Positions 18,363 to 27,232 of a DNA stretch of 64,000 nucleotides are shown here, piece by piece (position 1 is the stretch's first letter; every line of letters starts with the position of its first letter). Source of the stretch: SKKC01 sp046542845. Its GTDB lineage: Bacteria; Spirochaetota; Spirochaetia; DSM-27196; SKKC01. The stretch lies in assembly GCA_046542845.1 (NCBI GenBank), contig JBKHAN010000003.1, forward strand, positions 30,727 through 94,726, given 5' to 3'. Below the pieces are notes generated by a model, which saw only the letters and a program-made list of their open reading frames with translations, did not search any database and was not told the origin of the DNA. The translations under genes were made by a program, and so were the position numbers.

Positions 18363-18451
18363 GGTATCACAACACGGGAACCGGCGTCTCGTGGAATCTC
18401 TGAAGGCTTTCTTCTATACTATAAAGCAATGACACAGGCCATGGAGGGCGT

Positions 18452-18862
18452 ATGAAGCGCGCAATTCTTGTACTCGGTATATTGCTTGGAGCTGTTTTCT
18501 CTCTTTCCGCCCAGGACGCGGATCTCGTTGGACCGTGGACAGCGTTTCGGGCCATTGAACTGAGCGATTATACCCTCAGCGACTATCGCAATCCCCCGGA
18601 AACCGACGATTTACCCATCGGTGAGCTCACGATTAACGCGGACGGAACGCTGGAATCAGATTTTCTGGACTTCGACGAGTGGAGTTTCAGCGACGAGTTC
18701 CTGATTCTCACCGACGGATCCACGAATGCGTTCTTTGTCCCCCGGGTCATGAGCCCCGATACCCTGTATCTTCTGAGGGTCAGTGTAACAGAACGTGATC
18801 GTGAGGTAACGCACATACGCGTGGACCGCCCCGGAAGCCTCATTGTCGTGAGAGAAATGTAG
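18452..18862 (+). CDS. Small exported protein of unknown function
   Basis: 136 residues. A clear signal peptide, MKRAILVLGILLGAVFSLSAQ, ends at residue 21. The mature part (about 115 residues) is acidic and strand-rich (LVGPWTAFRAIEL, IGELTINADGTLESDFL, LYLLRVSVTERDREVTHIRV), suggesting a small lipocalin-like or immunoglobulin-like periplasmic domain. I do not recognise the family. GGAGGG lies close before the ATG, and TATACT at 18415-18420 could be a -10 box, though no good -35 is seen. Confidence 0.78.
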   Translation: MKRAILVLGILLGAVFSLSAQDADLVGPWTAFRAIELSDYTLSDYRNPPETDDLPIGELTINADGTLESDFLDFDEWSFSDEFLILTDGSTNAFFVPRVMSPDTLYLLRVSVTERDREVTHIRVDRPGSLIVVREM

Positions 18863-18882
18863 CCGCGGAGAACCGGATGCGA

Positions 18883-19788
18883 CTAGGGTACCCAGCGAAC
18901 TGATCCGGAAGGCACCCAGCCCGACTCTCCCCGTCCGAGATCGAGCTCATAGTACAGACCCTCCTCGTGCCGGCTCAGCGACAGCACCCTGTACGACGCG
19001 ACACGCCCGTCAAGGGGGTCCTCCGTGTCGGTCAGGGCATCGGTTATGCGACCCGACGTGCCGGGCCTCGACCGGACGAACACCGGTGAACTCAATGGCG
19101 CTATCATGGACAGCCGCGACTCCCCGGGGTCAAGTGTCACCGTCGGACCTGAAAACCGCCGCGTTGTCCGATCAACGCCTGCAGGCACTCCGTCAACGTA
19201 CTGCGCCGCGTACTGATGCGACCCGATGATTGCCCCATGCTCGTCCCGGACCGGCACATGTGTATAGTCGATATAAACCCTCCCGAGATCGGTCGACTCG
19301 ACGAACCAGGTCAGATACTCGGGCCCGCTCCGATCGAGCGTGAACCACTGTGTTTCGAACGTACGCGCTCCGATGGGTCTGCCGAGAACGAAGCTGTCGG
19401 TAACCAGGCGTACGGACAGCACAGGAGCGCCGCGACCAAAGGGATGTATAATCTCCATGTCGAGGACCTGCGCGAGCAGGGTACGCGTTGCGCCCGCAAA
19501 AACCCTCGAAAGCCGGAACACGGTGACATCGACAAGTTCATCTGCTTCTGTGCCTGTTCGTATAATCAGTATCTGCTCTTCGCGTGCGGTGGGTAATCCT
19601 GACCGGGCTTCGGTCCGGCACACCGCGACCCGAACCCCGTACTGCGGGAATACCTCTGTATACGTGCAGGACGCCTCCACCGCCGCCGCAGGAGACGGAA
19701 CGGCACACATCAAAAGCAGAGCTGCGGTGAAGGATACACAACGGCGACTGTACACCCGTGCACCGTACGCTGATATTCGCTCCTTCAC
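18883..19788 (-). CDS. Exported protein with C-terminal SH3-like domain
   Basis: 301 residues. The N-terminal signal region (CVSFTAALLLMCAVPSPAAAVEA) points to secretion into the periplasm. The middle is strand-rich with no recognised motif. The C-terminal 75 residues look like a bacterial SH3 (SH3_3) repeat: SSPVFVRSRPGTSGRI, SYRVLSLSRHEEGLYYELDLGRGESGWVPSGSVRWV. Such domains bind cell-wall peptides or other envelope ligands. The gene is convergent with the small exported protein and overlaps by a few bases the start region of the zinc-ribbon gene on the other strand. Confidence 0.78.
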   Translation of the reverse strand: MKERISAYGARVYSRRCVSFTAALLLMCAVPSPAAAVEASCTYTEVFPQYGVRVAVCRTEARSGLPTAREEQILIIRTGTEADELVDVTVFRLSRVFAGATRTLLAQVLDMEIIHPFGRGAPVLSVRLVTDSFVLGRPIGARTFETQWFTLDRSGPEYLTWFVESTDLGRVYIDYTHVPVRDEHGAIIGSHQYAAQYVDGVPAGVDRTTRRFSGPTVTLDPGESRLSMIAPLSSPVFVRSRPGTSGRITDALTDTEDPLDGRVASYRVLSLSRHEEGLYYELDLGRGESGWVPSGSVRWVP

Positions 19789-19805
19789 AAGTGAAACGTG
19801 CTACG

Positions 19806-20282
19806 ATGCAGGCCATGCTGATCGAGGTGCTCGTCGGGCTGACCGGTATTCTTATGGTGATTCTTCTCTGGCCCGCTCTGAAAGGCTCCCCCAGCGCCAC
19901 ACGTTCACCGCATCGCGCTCGCAGTAAGCGGGCGAATCATCCGGATGGCAGCGGACAGAGAATTCGTCGCTGTCCGGTATGCCACGCACAGCTGTCCTCC
20001 GGAGAGCGGATCAGGAGCGTCGTGTTTTCGGGAGGAACGGCCCACCGGGAGATTCGTGAGCACACCACGCACATCTTTGGCTGCCCGCACTGCTACCCCC
20101 ACAACAACCTCAATCCCCGGCAGTGTCCGGTATGTGAACAGACGCTGTCCCGGGACGGGTATCTGATTGCCAGAATGTTCCAGCGACCGGGGAAAAAGGA
20201 CCACGTTCACGTGCTCGGGTGCACCGAATGCCGTTCCGGGCCGAGGCGATCGACGGGGAGCCGTCCGCGCAATATTGAGTAA
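19806..20282 (+). CDS. Membrane-anchored zinc-ribbon protein
   Basis: 158 residues. One N-terminal membrane helix (LIEVLVGLTGILMVILLWPAL) is followed by a basic linker and two treble-clef-like zinc modules: CPVCHAQLSSGER with CPHC, then CPVCEQTLSRDGY with CTEC. Eight Cys in four CxxC pairs are arranged for two zinc ions. The function is unknown; a cytoplasmic zinc head on an anchor suggests a scaffold or nucleic-acid-binding role. The start is uncertain between ATG 19806 and 19815; neither has a strong ribosome site. It is divergent from the SH3 gene and precedes the HIT gene by 59 bases. Confidence 0.72.
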   Translation: MQAMLIEVLVGLTGILMVILLWPALKGSPSATRSPHRARSKRANHPDGSGQRIRRCPVCHAQLSSGERIRSVVFSGGTAHREIREHTTHIFGCPHCYPHNNLNPRQCPVCEQTLSRDGYLIARMFQRPGKKDHVHVLGCTECRSGPRRSTGSRPRNIE

Positions 20283-20341
20283 GTAACGAATCGCGAGTAA
20301 GGTATACGCGAGAACGAACCACCGAAAAGGAGCCATGATCT

Positions 20342-20689
20342 ATGGCGAATGATACGATTTTTGACAGGATTCTCGCCGGCGAGATACAGGCGGATACGGT
20401 GTACGAAGACGACGAAGTTCTCGCCTTCCGGGACATCAACCCACAGGCGCCGGTTCATGTGCTGGTAATCCCGAAACACCGCGTCGGGCGCTTTGCAGAG
20501 CTGGCAGATCGCGAAGACGCGTGGATCGCCACCTTCTTCTCGCGCGTGTCGAAAATCGCGGCTCAGCTCGGGCTCAACGAGAACGGCTACCGCGTCGTCG
20601 TTAACAACGGAAAAGACGGGCAGCAGTCCGTCGAGTATCTTCACGCTCACATTCTCGGCGGACGTGCACTCAACTGGCCTCCGGGCTGA
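20342..20689 (+). CDS. HIT-family nucleotide hydrolase (HinT-like) with a Tyr in the His triad
   Basis: 115 residues, the normal size for HinT. Motifs are TIFDRILAGEI, FRDINPQAPVHVLVIPKHR and NGYRVVVNNG. The triad normally reads HxHxH; here it is Y99-L-H101-A-H103, so the middle (nucleophilic) His and the third are kept but the first is Tyr. HinT enzymes hydrolyse adenosine phosphoramidates such as aminoacyl-AMP adducts, which fits a position directly upstream of aspS. The start follows AAAGGAG. It is the first of a likely operon with aspS, serA and radA. Confidence 0.9.
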   Translation: MANDTIFDRILAGEIQADTVYEDDEVLAFRDINPQAPVHVLVIPKHRVGRFAELADREDAWIATFFSRVSKIAAQLGLNENGYRVVVNNGKDGQQSVEYLHAHILGGRALNWPPG

Positions 20690-20717
20690 GACACCTCCCT
20701 GAACTGGTACAGGAACC

Positions 20718-22484
20718 ATGGATAAAAACAAGAGAACTCTGACATGCGGGGAGCCGACGGCGGCTCATTGTGACACCGAGGTAATACTCAACGGCTGGGT
20801 GCACAGGGTCCGCGACCACGGCGGTATACGCTTCTTCAATCTCCGGGATCGGTATGGACAGGTACAGGTCGTCATCGATACGGATGCGCCCGAAGCGGTC
20901 CGGGAGACGGGGAGTGAACTGAAACTCGAGTACTGCGTCGCCGTTGTCGGCATCGTACGCAGAAGGCCCGATTCCATGGTGAATCCCGACATGGCGAGCG
21001 GCGAGATCGAGATACAGGCGACGTCCATCGACGTTCTTTCAAGCTGTGAACCCCTGCCCTTCATGATCGAGGACCGCAGCGACGCCCGCGAAGAAACACG
21101 GCTGAAGTACCGCTATCTCGACCTTCGCTCAGCGTCCATGCAGCGCAAAATCCGCTTGCGCCACGAAGTGACCTGGCGCGTCAGGGAGTACCTGAACGGC
21201 CTTGGATTCTACGAAATTGAAACACCCACCATGATAAAGTCGACGCCCGAGGGTGCCAGAGACTTTCTGATTCCTTCGCGGCTACACCCGGGAAGCTTCT
21301 ACGCGATGCCTCAGAGTCCCCAGCTCTACAAGCAGATTCTCATGGTATCGGGTTTTGACCGCTATTTTCAGATCGCGCACTGTTTCCGCGATGAAGACGC
21401 GCGGGGTGACCGACAGCTTGAGCACACACAGATCGACATAGAAATGAGTTTTGTATCCGCCGAGGACGTGTTCGAACTGGTGGAGGGGATGATGAACCAC
21501 GTGTTCACGCACGCCATTGACCACCCGATTCCGACACCGTTTCTGCGGCTCTCGTATCGCGACGCTATGAACCGCTACGGCACGGATAAGCCGGACCTGC
21601 GCTTCGACCTGCACCTGCAGGATGCCGCCGAGCTCGCGCAGGGCTCGGGCTTCCGGGTCTTCGAAGAGGCGATCGCGTCAGGAGGCGCGGTCAAGGCGCT
21701 TGCCGTACCGGGCGGCGCGCGCATGTCGAGGAAGGAAATCGAAAGCCTCGAAGCGGTGGCGAAGACCTACGGGGCGAAGGGACTGGCGTGGTTGAAAATG
21801 GGACCCCAGGGCCCGGAAGGAGGCATCTCCAAATTTTTCGCCGACGCACCTGAGGCGGTTTCCGGGTTCGGCGTCGCCGAGGGCGACCTGCTTCTCTTCG
21901 TTGCCGACACATGGAAAGTCGCGTGTACCGCCCTCGGTGCCGTACGGAGCTCCCTCGGAAAAACTCTCGATCTGATCGATCGCAGCGCATTCGCGTTTGC
22001 CTGGGTCGTCGACTTCCCCCTGTTCGAGTGGAATGAAGATGATAAACGCTGGGAAGCCGCGCACCACATGTTTACCATGCCGCAGGAGCAGTTTATCGAC
22101 ACCCTCGAATCGGACCCCGGGGCGGTCAACGGCGACCTCTACGACCTGGTCTGCAACGGTTTCGAACTCGCCTCGGGGAGCATCCGTATACACAACGCGG
22201 AGCTTCAGAGTCGAATATTCGACATCGTCGGGTTTTCCCGAGAGGAAGCGCAGAAGCGGTTCGGCTTCCTTCTCGATGCATTCCGCTATGGCCCGCCACC
22301 GCACGGGGGAATCGCGCCCGGCCTCGACCGACTTGTCATGATCATGGCAGGGGAACAGAGCATACGCGAAGTGATCGCGTTTCCCAAGACGACCAACGGG
22401 ATGTCGCCGATGGATGAAAGCCCATCGGAAGTAGATCCCGATCAACTCAAGGATCTCGGCATACAGATCATTCATCATCGTTGA
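20718..22484 (+). CDS. aspS: Aspartyl-tRNA synthetase
   Basis: 588 residues, the usual bacterial size. The N-terminal anticodon-binding OB fold (GWVHRVRDHGGIRFFNLRDR) is followed by the class II core: motif 1 around FYEIETPTMIKSTPEGARDF, motif 2 FRDEDARGDRQLEHTQID (EHTQID where most bacteria have EFTQID) and motif 3 GGIAPGLDRLVMI. The bacterial insertion domain lies between motifs 2 and 3. It charges tRNA-Asp; whether it also charges tRNA-Asn cannot be decided here. It is 28 bases after the HIT gene and 12 before serA. Confidence 0.97.
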   Translation: MDKNKRTLTCGEPTAAHCDTEVILNGWVHRVRDHGGIRFFNLRDRYGQVQVVIDTDAPEAVRETGSELKLEYCVAVVGIVRRRPDSMVNPDMASGEIEIQATSIDVLSSCEPLPFMIEDRSDAREETRLKYRYLDLRSASMQRKIRLRHEVTWRVREYLNGLGFYEIETPTMIKSTPEGARDFLIPSRLHPGSFYAMPQSPQLYKQILMVSGFDRYFQIAHCFRDEDARGDRQLEHTQIDIEMSFVSAEDVFELVEGMMNHVFTHAIDHPIPTPFLRLSYRDAMNRYGTDKPDLRFDLHLQDAAELAQGSGFRVFEEAIASGGAVKALAVPGGARMSRKEIESLEAVAKTYGAKGLAWLKMGPQGPEGGISKFFADAPEAVSGFGVAEGDLLLFVADTWKVACTALGAVRSSLGKTLDLIDRSAFAFAWVVDFPLFEWNEDDKRWEAAHHMFTMPQEQFIDTLESDPGAVNGDLYDLVCNGFELASGSIRIHNAELQSRIFDIVGFSREEAQKRFGFLLDAFRYGPPPHGGIAPGLDRLVMIMAGEQSIREVIAFPKTTNGMSPMDESPSEVDPDQLKDLGIQIIHHR

Positions 22485-22496
22485 CAGGGAGAACAC

Positions 22497-23678
22497 ATGT
22501 ATACAGTGCAGACCAGGAACGCAATTTCGAGCCATGGGCTCGCGGTATTCGAGGAGCGGGGTATTTCGGTAGATACGGATCAGGCCGATCCGGACGCGCT
22601 CCTCGTACGCAGCGCAAAACTCAACGATGAGACGTTTCCTGCATCGGTGAAGGCGATCGGGCGCGCGGGTGCCGGATACAACAACATCCCGGTATCGCGG
22701 TGCACCGAACAGGGCATAGTCGTGTTCAACACACCCGGTGCGAACGCCAACAGCGTCAAGGAGCTCGTCATCGCGGCCCTGATGCTCTCGAGTCGCAAAA
22801 TCAGCGAAGGCATATCGTGGGCGCGCAGGGCTGCGTCCGAGGACGTAAAGAACCTCGCCGCACGCGTGGAACAAGAGAAGAAACAGTTTAGCGGCCCGGA
22901 AATCATGGGAAAGACGCTCGGAGTCATCGGTCTCGGCGCGATAGGTGTCATGGTCTCGAACGCCGCGTGCCGCCTCGGCATGAAGGTGATCGGATACGAC
23001 CCCTATATCAGCGTTAACTCTGCCTGGGAGCTCGACGGTGCGGTCAGCCGTGCGGGATCGCTCGCAGAAGTGTTCAGTCGGGCCGATTACATCAGTATCC
23101 ACACCCCGTTGAACGACAATACCCGCGGGATGTTCGACGATGCAGCGGTGGCTCAACTGAAGCACGGCGTCAGAATCATCAATATGGCCAGAGGTGAACT
23201 GGTCGACAATAGCGCAATGCGGGTCGGGCTTGACCGGGGCATCGTCGGTTGTTACGTCACGGATTTTCCCTCCGACGACCTCGCGGCACACGAAGGCGTC
23301 ATCCCTATACCCCACCTCGGCGCCTCAACTCCGGAGGCTGAGGACAATTGCGCGGTCATGGCGTCGCAACAGCTCGCCGACTTTCTTCAGTTCGGAAATA
23401 TCCGTAATTCGGTCAACTTCCCGGCGTGTGAAATGCCCATGGGCGATGGCACGCGGCTGTTGATTTCGAACCGGAACGTCCCCAACATGGTGGGCCAGAT
23501 CACCGGGATTCTCGCAGCACAGAACGCGAACATTTCCGATATGCTCAACAAGCACCGGGATCTCATCGCGTACAACATTATCGATCTGGAAGCCGACGTC
23601 TCTGAGGAGACGTTGGAGATGCTGAAGGCAATCGACGGTGTCGTTTCAGTCCGGAAAGTCACCCCGCGGCAGAGATAG
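22497..23678 (+). CDS. serA: D-3-phosphoglycerate dehydrogenase
   Basis: 393 residues. This is the first enzyme of serine synthesis, oxidising 3-phosphoglycerate with NAD. The substrate domain (LLVRSAKLNDETF, IGRAGAGYNNIPV, FNTPGANANSVKELV) frames a Rossmann domain with GLGAIG at about 142-147. The catalytic Arg is in INMARGELVD, and the acid/base His in PHLGASTPEAEDNCA. A C-terminal ACT domain (about 320-393, NVPNMVGQITGILAAQNANI) should give serine feedback. GGGAGA precedes the ATG. Members starting directly with a short first strand, as here, are common. Confidence 0.95.
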   Translation: MYTVQTRNAISSHGLAVFEERGISVDTDQADPDALLVRSAKLNDETFPASVKAIGRAGAGYNNIPVSRCTEQGIVVFNTPGANANSVKELVIAALMLSSRKISEGISWARRAASEDVKNLAARVEQEKKQFSGPEIMGKTLGVIGLGAIGVMVSNAACRLGMKVIGYDPYISVNSAWELDGAVSRAGSLAEVFSRADYISIHTPLNDNTRGMFDDAAVAQLKHGVRIINMARGELVDNSAMRVGLDRGIVGCYVTDFPSDDLAAHEGVIPIPHLGASTPEAEDNCAVMASQQLADFLQFGNIRNSVNFPACEMPMGDGTRLLISNRNVPNMVGQITGILAAQNANISDMLNKHRDLIAYNIIDLEADVSEETLEMLKAIDGVVSVRKVTPRQR

Positions 23679-23681
23679 GCA

Positions 23682-25070
23682 ATGGCAGCAAAGAAGCGCT
23701 CCCGCTTTGTCTGCACTGCCTGTGGCCACGATGAACCGAAGTGGCTCGGACGCTGCCCGGCCTGCGGAAACTGGAACACCTTCGAGGAAACCGAGTCGCC
23801 CGCCCCCCCGGCCGCGGGTGGCGCGCGGCGCACATCGGCGACGACCGCCGAAGCGATGCTCCTCGAGAACATCCGTACCCAGGACGCGCTCCGGGTCAGG
23901 ACGGGACTGAGCGAGTTCGACCGTGTCCTTGGCGGTGGGGCAAGCCTCGGGTCAAGCACGCTCATCGGCGGCGAACCCGGCATAGGCAAGTCAACGCTCC
24001 TGCTTCAGGCAGCAGGCTCCACCTCCGACACCTTCTCCACGCTCTACGTCACCGGCGAGGAAGCGGCGGGGCAACTGAAACAGCGTGCAGACCGCCTCGG
24101 CGTTCGCGGCGAGCAGCTTCACATACTCGCAAACGCGAACCTCTCGCTGGTACTGCGGAGCCTCGAGAAGGTGAAACCGGACATCATCGTCATTGATTCG
24201 GTACAGACGCTCTACACCGACGAGGCTGCCGGGACGCCGGGAAGCCCGGCGCAGCTGCGCTACTGTACCTTCGAGATCGCGGACTGGGCACGAAATCACT
24301 CGGCCGTCTGTTTTTTCGTCGCGCATGTGACGAAAGACGGAGCGATCGCGGGGCCGCGGGTGGTGGAGCACATGGTCGACACCGTGCTTCTTTTCGAGGA
24401 GGCTGAGGGTTCAACCCGTATTCTGCGGGCGACAAAGAACCGTTTCGGAGCAACCGACGAGATCGGGCTGTTCTCCATGGCACAGTCGGGGCTGAAAGAG
24501 GTCAGTGACCCCTCCGCGCTGTTCCTTGTCCGGCGCGACGGGCCGCAGCCGGCGGGAGCGGTCATCGCACCGGTCTACGAGGGCAGCCGCATTCTGCTCG
24601 TGGAGATTCAGGCACTGACCGTCCCGGCAAAAGGTGGGGTGTCACGCGTCTTCTCGGACCGGATTGAGTCCGCCCGCGTCAGCCGGGTAGCCGCGGTGCT
24701 CGAGAAACACGCCGGTCTTGGCCTCAACGATCAGGATCTGTACGTGAACGTGGCAGGGGGAATGCGTATTTCCGAAGTCGGCATAGACCTGCCGGTGGCG
24801 ATCGCGCTGTACTCGGCCGCCACAGGTACGCCGGTGCAACCCGACACGGCCGTGACGGGTGAACTGAGCCTCGCGGGTGAGGTCCGTCCCGTTGTCGGAC
24901 TCGAGCGCAGACTTCGGACGGTGGTCGAGTACGGGCTGGCGCGTCTGATCGGTCCCGATCACATGTCCACCGGCGAAACGGACCGCGGAAGTCCGCCCGA
25001 CGCGCTGCAGAAATCGGGAAGCGTCATCGAGGCGCTCAAGTCCGCGTTCTCAGCTACAAAAGCGACGTAA
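23682..25070 (+). CDS. radA: DNA repair protein RadA
   Basis: 462 residues. The N-terminal zinc finger (CTACG, CPACG), the RecA-like ATPase with Walker A GEPGIGKST and Walker B DIIVIDSVQTLY, the RadA-specific KNRFG motif and a C-terminal Lon-protease-like domain (VAGGMRISEVGIDLPVAIAL) are all present and in order. RadA drives branch migration of recombination intermediates. It begins three bases after serA's stop, so it is coupled. Its last 17 bases overlap the convergent TraB-family gene. Confidence 0.97.
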   Translation: MAAKKRSRFVCTACGHDEPKWLGRCPACGNWNTFEETESPAPPAAGGARRTSATTAEAMLLENIRTQDALRVRTGLSEFDRVLGGGASLGSSTLIGGEPGIGKSTLLLQAAGSTSDTFSTLYVTGEEAAGQLKQRADRLGVRGEQLHILANANLSLVLRSLEKVKPDIIVIDSVQTLYTDEAAGTPGSPAQLRYCTFEIADWARNHSAVCFFVAHVTKDGAIAGPRVVEHMVDTVLLFEEAEGSTRILRATKNRFGATDEIGLFSMAQSGLKEVSDPSALFLVRRDGPQPAGAVIAPVYEGSRILLVEIQALTVPAKGGVSRVFSDRIESARVSRVAAVLEKHAGLGLNDQDLYVNVAGGMRISEVGIDLPVAIALYSAATGTPVQPDTAVTGELSLAGEVRPVVGLERRLRTVVEYGLARLIGPDHMSTGETDRGSPPDALQKSGSVIEALKSAFSATKAT

Positions 25071-26262
25071 GATACGGAATACCTATGAACGTGCCTATGG
25101 CGCTGCCTATAGTCGAAAACGCGAATACGAGCAGCACCCGGGTTATACGGTTTCGAAAAAAACCTCGAAACGACGCAATGTCGGTCTGAAGATGTTCGAG
25201 ATCGTGCACGCGGGGCTTGCGAAAGATCGCTTCAAGCAGCCCCGTCACAAAACCGACGCCGATCGTCGGATTCATGGACGTTATCGGCGCCGCAACGAAC
25301 GAGGCCACAATCGTCAGGGGGTGCGCGAACGCGAGAAGCGCTCCGAGCGCGCTCAGCCCGCCGTTGACCAGGACCCAGAGCAGGAACATATCCCGCGTTA
25401 GATCCCACCCTGAGCGAAGGAAGCCCGCGGCAAAGAGCCCTCCCACCGCAATCGGGACCAGCCAGGGCAGCATCCGCGCGAAGAGTCCTTTTGGAGGAAT
25501 GACGTTCAACTCCTGCAGTGGCGGCTCCATGGGACCTGCCTGCAAAGCCTCGATGGTACGCACAATGCCCGGTACGTGACCGGCACCAACAACCGCAAGG
25601 ATCGTGCTCCCTTCGGTCTCGTAAATTTTTTCGGCAAGATAGCGGTCCCGTTCGTCAATGAGGACCCGTTTTGCCCCGGGCAGATAGTCGCTGAGCTCCT
25701 CCATCATGGCGCTCAGCGCGTCGGTTTCCTTGAGTGATTCGATGTCTTCTTCGGAAATGCGTTCTCCGCCGAACAGAGACCCGAGGAGCGCGGCCATCAT
25801 TTTACTCTTGCTCCACAGCCCCCCGCTCGCCCAGGCCCGCTTGAGCGTGATCTGTATTTCGCGGTCGCAGAGCACAACGGGTATGGACTTCTCATGGGCG
25901 ATACCCACCGCCTCGACCATTTCCGCCCCCGGTTTCACGCCGAGTTCCTTCCCGATGCGCCGCTGAAAACTGGCAAGAAAAAGGTTCCCGAGAAGCAGGA
26001 ATCCCTGGCCTCCGCGTATGACCTTGTAGATATCAAGCTTCTTCCAGGCCTCGGAATCGGTGAGACTGCGGTACCGGGATTCGTCGATCTCGATGCACAT
26101 GCTGTCGGGTTTCTCGGCTTCGGCGAGAAGACGGACCTGCCGTACGCTCGCCTGCGAGACGTGGGCCGTTCCGAGCAGGACAATGCGCCGGCCTGCTGAT
26201 TCGATAATGGTGGTCCCCTCGTAAAGGGACCCTGTGTCCTCGGTCGTTGGTTCTTCTGTCAT
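25054..26262 (-). CDS. TraB/PrgY-family membrane protein
   Basis: 402 residues. The N-terminal half has the TraB hallmarks: RRIVLLGTAHVSQASVRQV (GTxH), the SMCIEIDESRY acidic patch, IPVVLCDREIQITLKRAW (the conserved DR) and ILAVVGAGHVPGI (GxxH). These resemble metal-dependent hydrolase sites of the TIKI/TraB/GumN group. The C-terminal third holds three or four membrane helices (LVPIAVGGLFAAGFL onward). In enterococci the relative PrgY inactivates a peptide pheromone; the role in spirochaetes is not known. Its start overlaps the DHH gene's stop (ATGA), so the two are translationally coupled. Confidence 0.9.
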   Translation of the reverse strand: MTEEPTTEDTGSLYEGTTIIESAGRRIVLLGTAHVSQASVRQVRLLAEAEKPDSMCIEIDESRYRSLTDSEAWKKLDIYKVIRGGQGFLLLGNLFLASFQRRIGKELGVKPGAEMVEAVGIAHEKSIPVVLCDREIQITLKRAWASGGLWSKSKMMAALLGSLFGGERISEEDIESLKETDALSAMMEELSDYLPGAKRVLIDERDRYLAEKIYETEGSTILAVVGAGHVPGIVRTIEALQAGPMEPPLQELNVIPPKGLFARMLPWLVPIAVGGLFAAGFLRSGWDLTRDMFLLWVLVNGGLSALGALLAFAHPLTIVASFVAAPITSMNPTIGVGFVTGLLEAIFRKPRVHDLEHLQTDIASFRGFFRNRITRVLLVFAFSTIGSAIGTFIGIPYLTSLL

Positions 26263-27215
26263 TCCTTGCCCATTGCCTGTAAAAATCGTTTTCTGAGTCC
26301 CTGCTCGCCGGGAAAAAGGTCACGGGGTATGCTTCCGCCGCCCATGTGCACATGACCACCACCGGAACCGAGTCCTTTCAGCGCTTTTCGCAGCACTACG
26401 TCCGATGGACGGGCGGCGTCTTCGCTTCGGACCGAGATACGATACTCGTCACGGTCAGGTTCGACAACGCAGACGAAGTGCAACTCGCGAAGACCCAGAA
26501 AAAAGTCCGCAACGAGCGCCATGGCCTCTGCCGAGCACTCCTGATCGAGCATGATAAAAGCAAAATCGTCTGCGACTTCGCAGGAATTAATTGCCTCGCG
26601 AAACAGGCCCAGGTCGGACATGCTCAGGCTGTTCTTGAGCAGGCGACTGCCGGTTTCCCAGTCTCCCTGAAAATACAGGGTAGAGAATGCTTCGAGATCG
26701 ATAGGGGCGACACCACGAGTCATGAAGGCCGTATCCATCATGAGCCCCATGAGAAGCATGGTGGCGACGCTTTTTTTCATGGGAGCGTCCGCATCGCGAA
26801 AGTACTCGTAAAGGATCGTCGAGCATGATCCGTAATCCGGTCGAATATCGTGGTAGGCGGACTCGGGTTCTTCCGGGGGTTTGTGATGATCAATAACCGC
26901 CACCACGGTGCCCGGCAACCCGGTCATATTGCGGTTACCGATGAATCCGTCGACGAGAACGAGCTGAGCGTCGTCGCCGAAGGTCATTGACCGGGTGCTT
27001 TGTATAGGAATTTCCAGGAGCTTGATAGCCTCTTTCAGACTCTCGCTCTGTATGTTTCCTCCGTAACACAACAGGGCCTCCACGCTGCGCGCAGCGAGCA
27101 GGTGCATTAGCCCGAAAGCACTCGCAACCGCATCGTGATCCGGAAAATCATGCGCCTGTATGTAGACCGGCCTGGCCGGATCCAGGTGCGAAACCAGCTC
27201 GTCAACACCCTTCAT
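26259..27215 (-). CDS. DHH-family phosphoesterase
   Basis: 318 residues, the NrnA/RecJ-like short form. Metal motifs are HDFPDHDAVASAFG (motif I), VDGFIGNRN, VIDHHK (the DHH motif) and a later Asp-rich segment (GLMMDTAF). The DHHA1 domain ends with GSGGGHVHMGGG. Relatives degrade short oligoribonucleotides, pAp or cyclic dinucleotides; which applies here is not decided by sequence. A cyclic dinucleotide link would fit the EAL gene in the window but is speculation. GGAGGG precedes the ATG, and the gene lies 17 bases after the TPR lipoprotein gene. Confidence 0.9.
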   Translation of the reverse strand: MKGVDELVSHLDPARPVYIQAHDFPDHDAVASAFGLMHLLAARSVEALLCYGGNIQSESLKEAIKLLEIPIQSTRSMTFGDDAQLVLVDGFIGNRNMTGLPGTVVAVIDHHKPPEEPESAYHDIRPDYGSCSTILYEYFRDADAPMKKSVATMLLMGLMMDTAFMTRGVAPIDLEAFSTLYFQGDWETGSRLLKNSLSMSDLGLFREAINSCEVADDFAFIMLDQECSAEAMALVADFFLGLRELHFVCVVEPDRDEYRISVRSEDAARPSDVVLRKALKGLGSGGGHVHMGGGSIPRDLFPGEQGLRKRFLQAMGKE

Positions 27216-27232
27216 GCGGTCCCTCCACGGCC

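Noticed and set aside
21678..23315. Reverse-strand open frame of 545 codons across the aspS/serA junction
   Set aside because: It lies antisense to two certain genes and its translation is rich in Arg, His and Cys with no domain; GC-rich codon use leaves antisense frames open.
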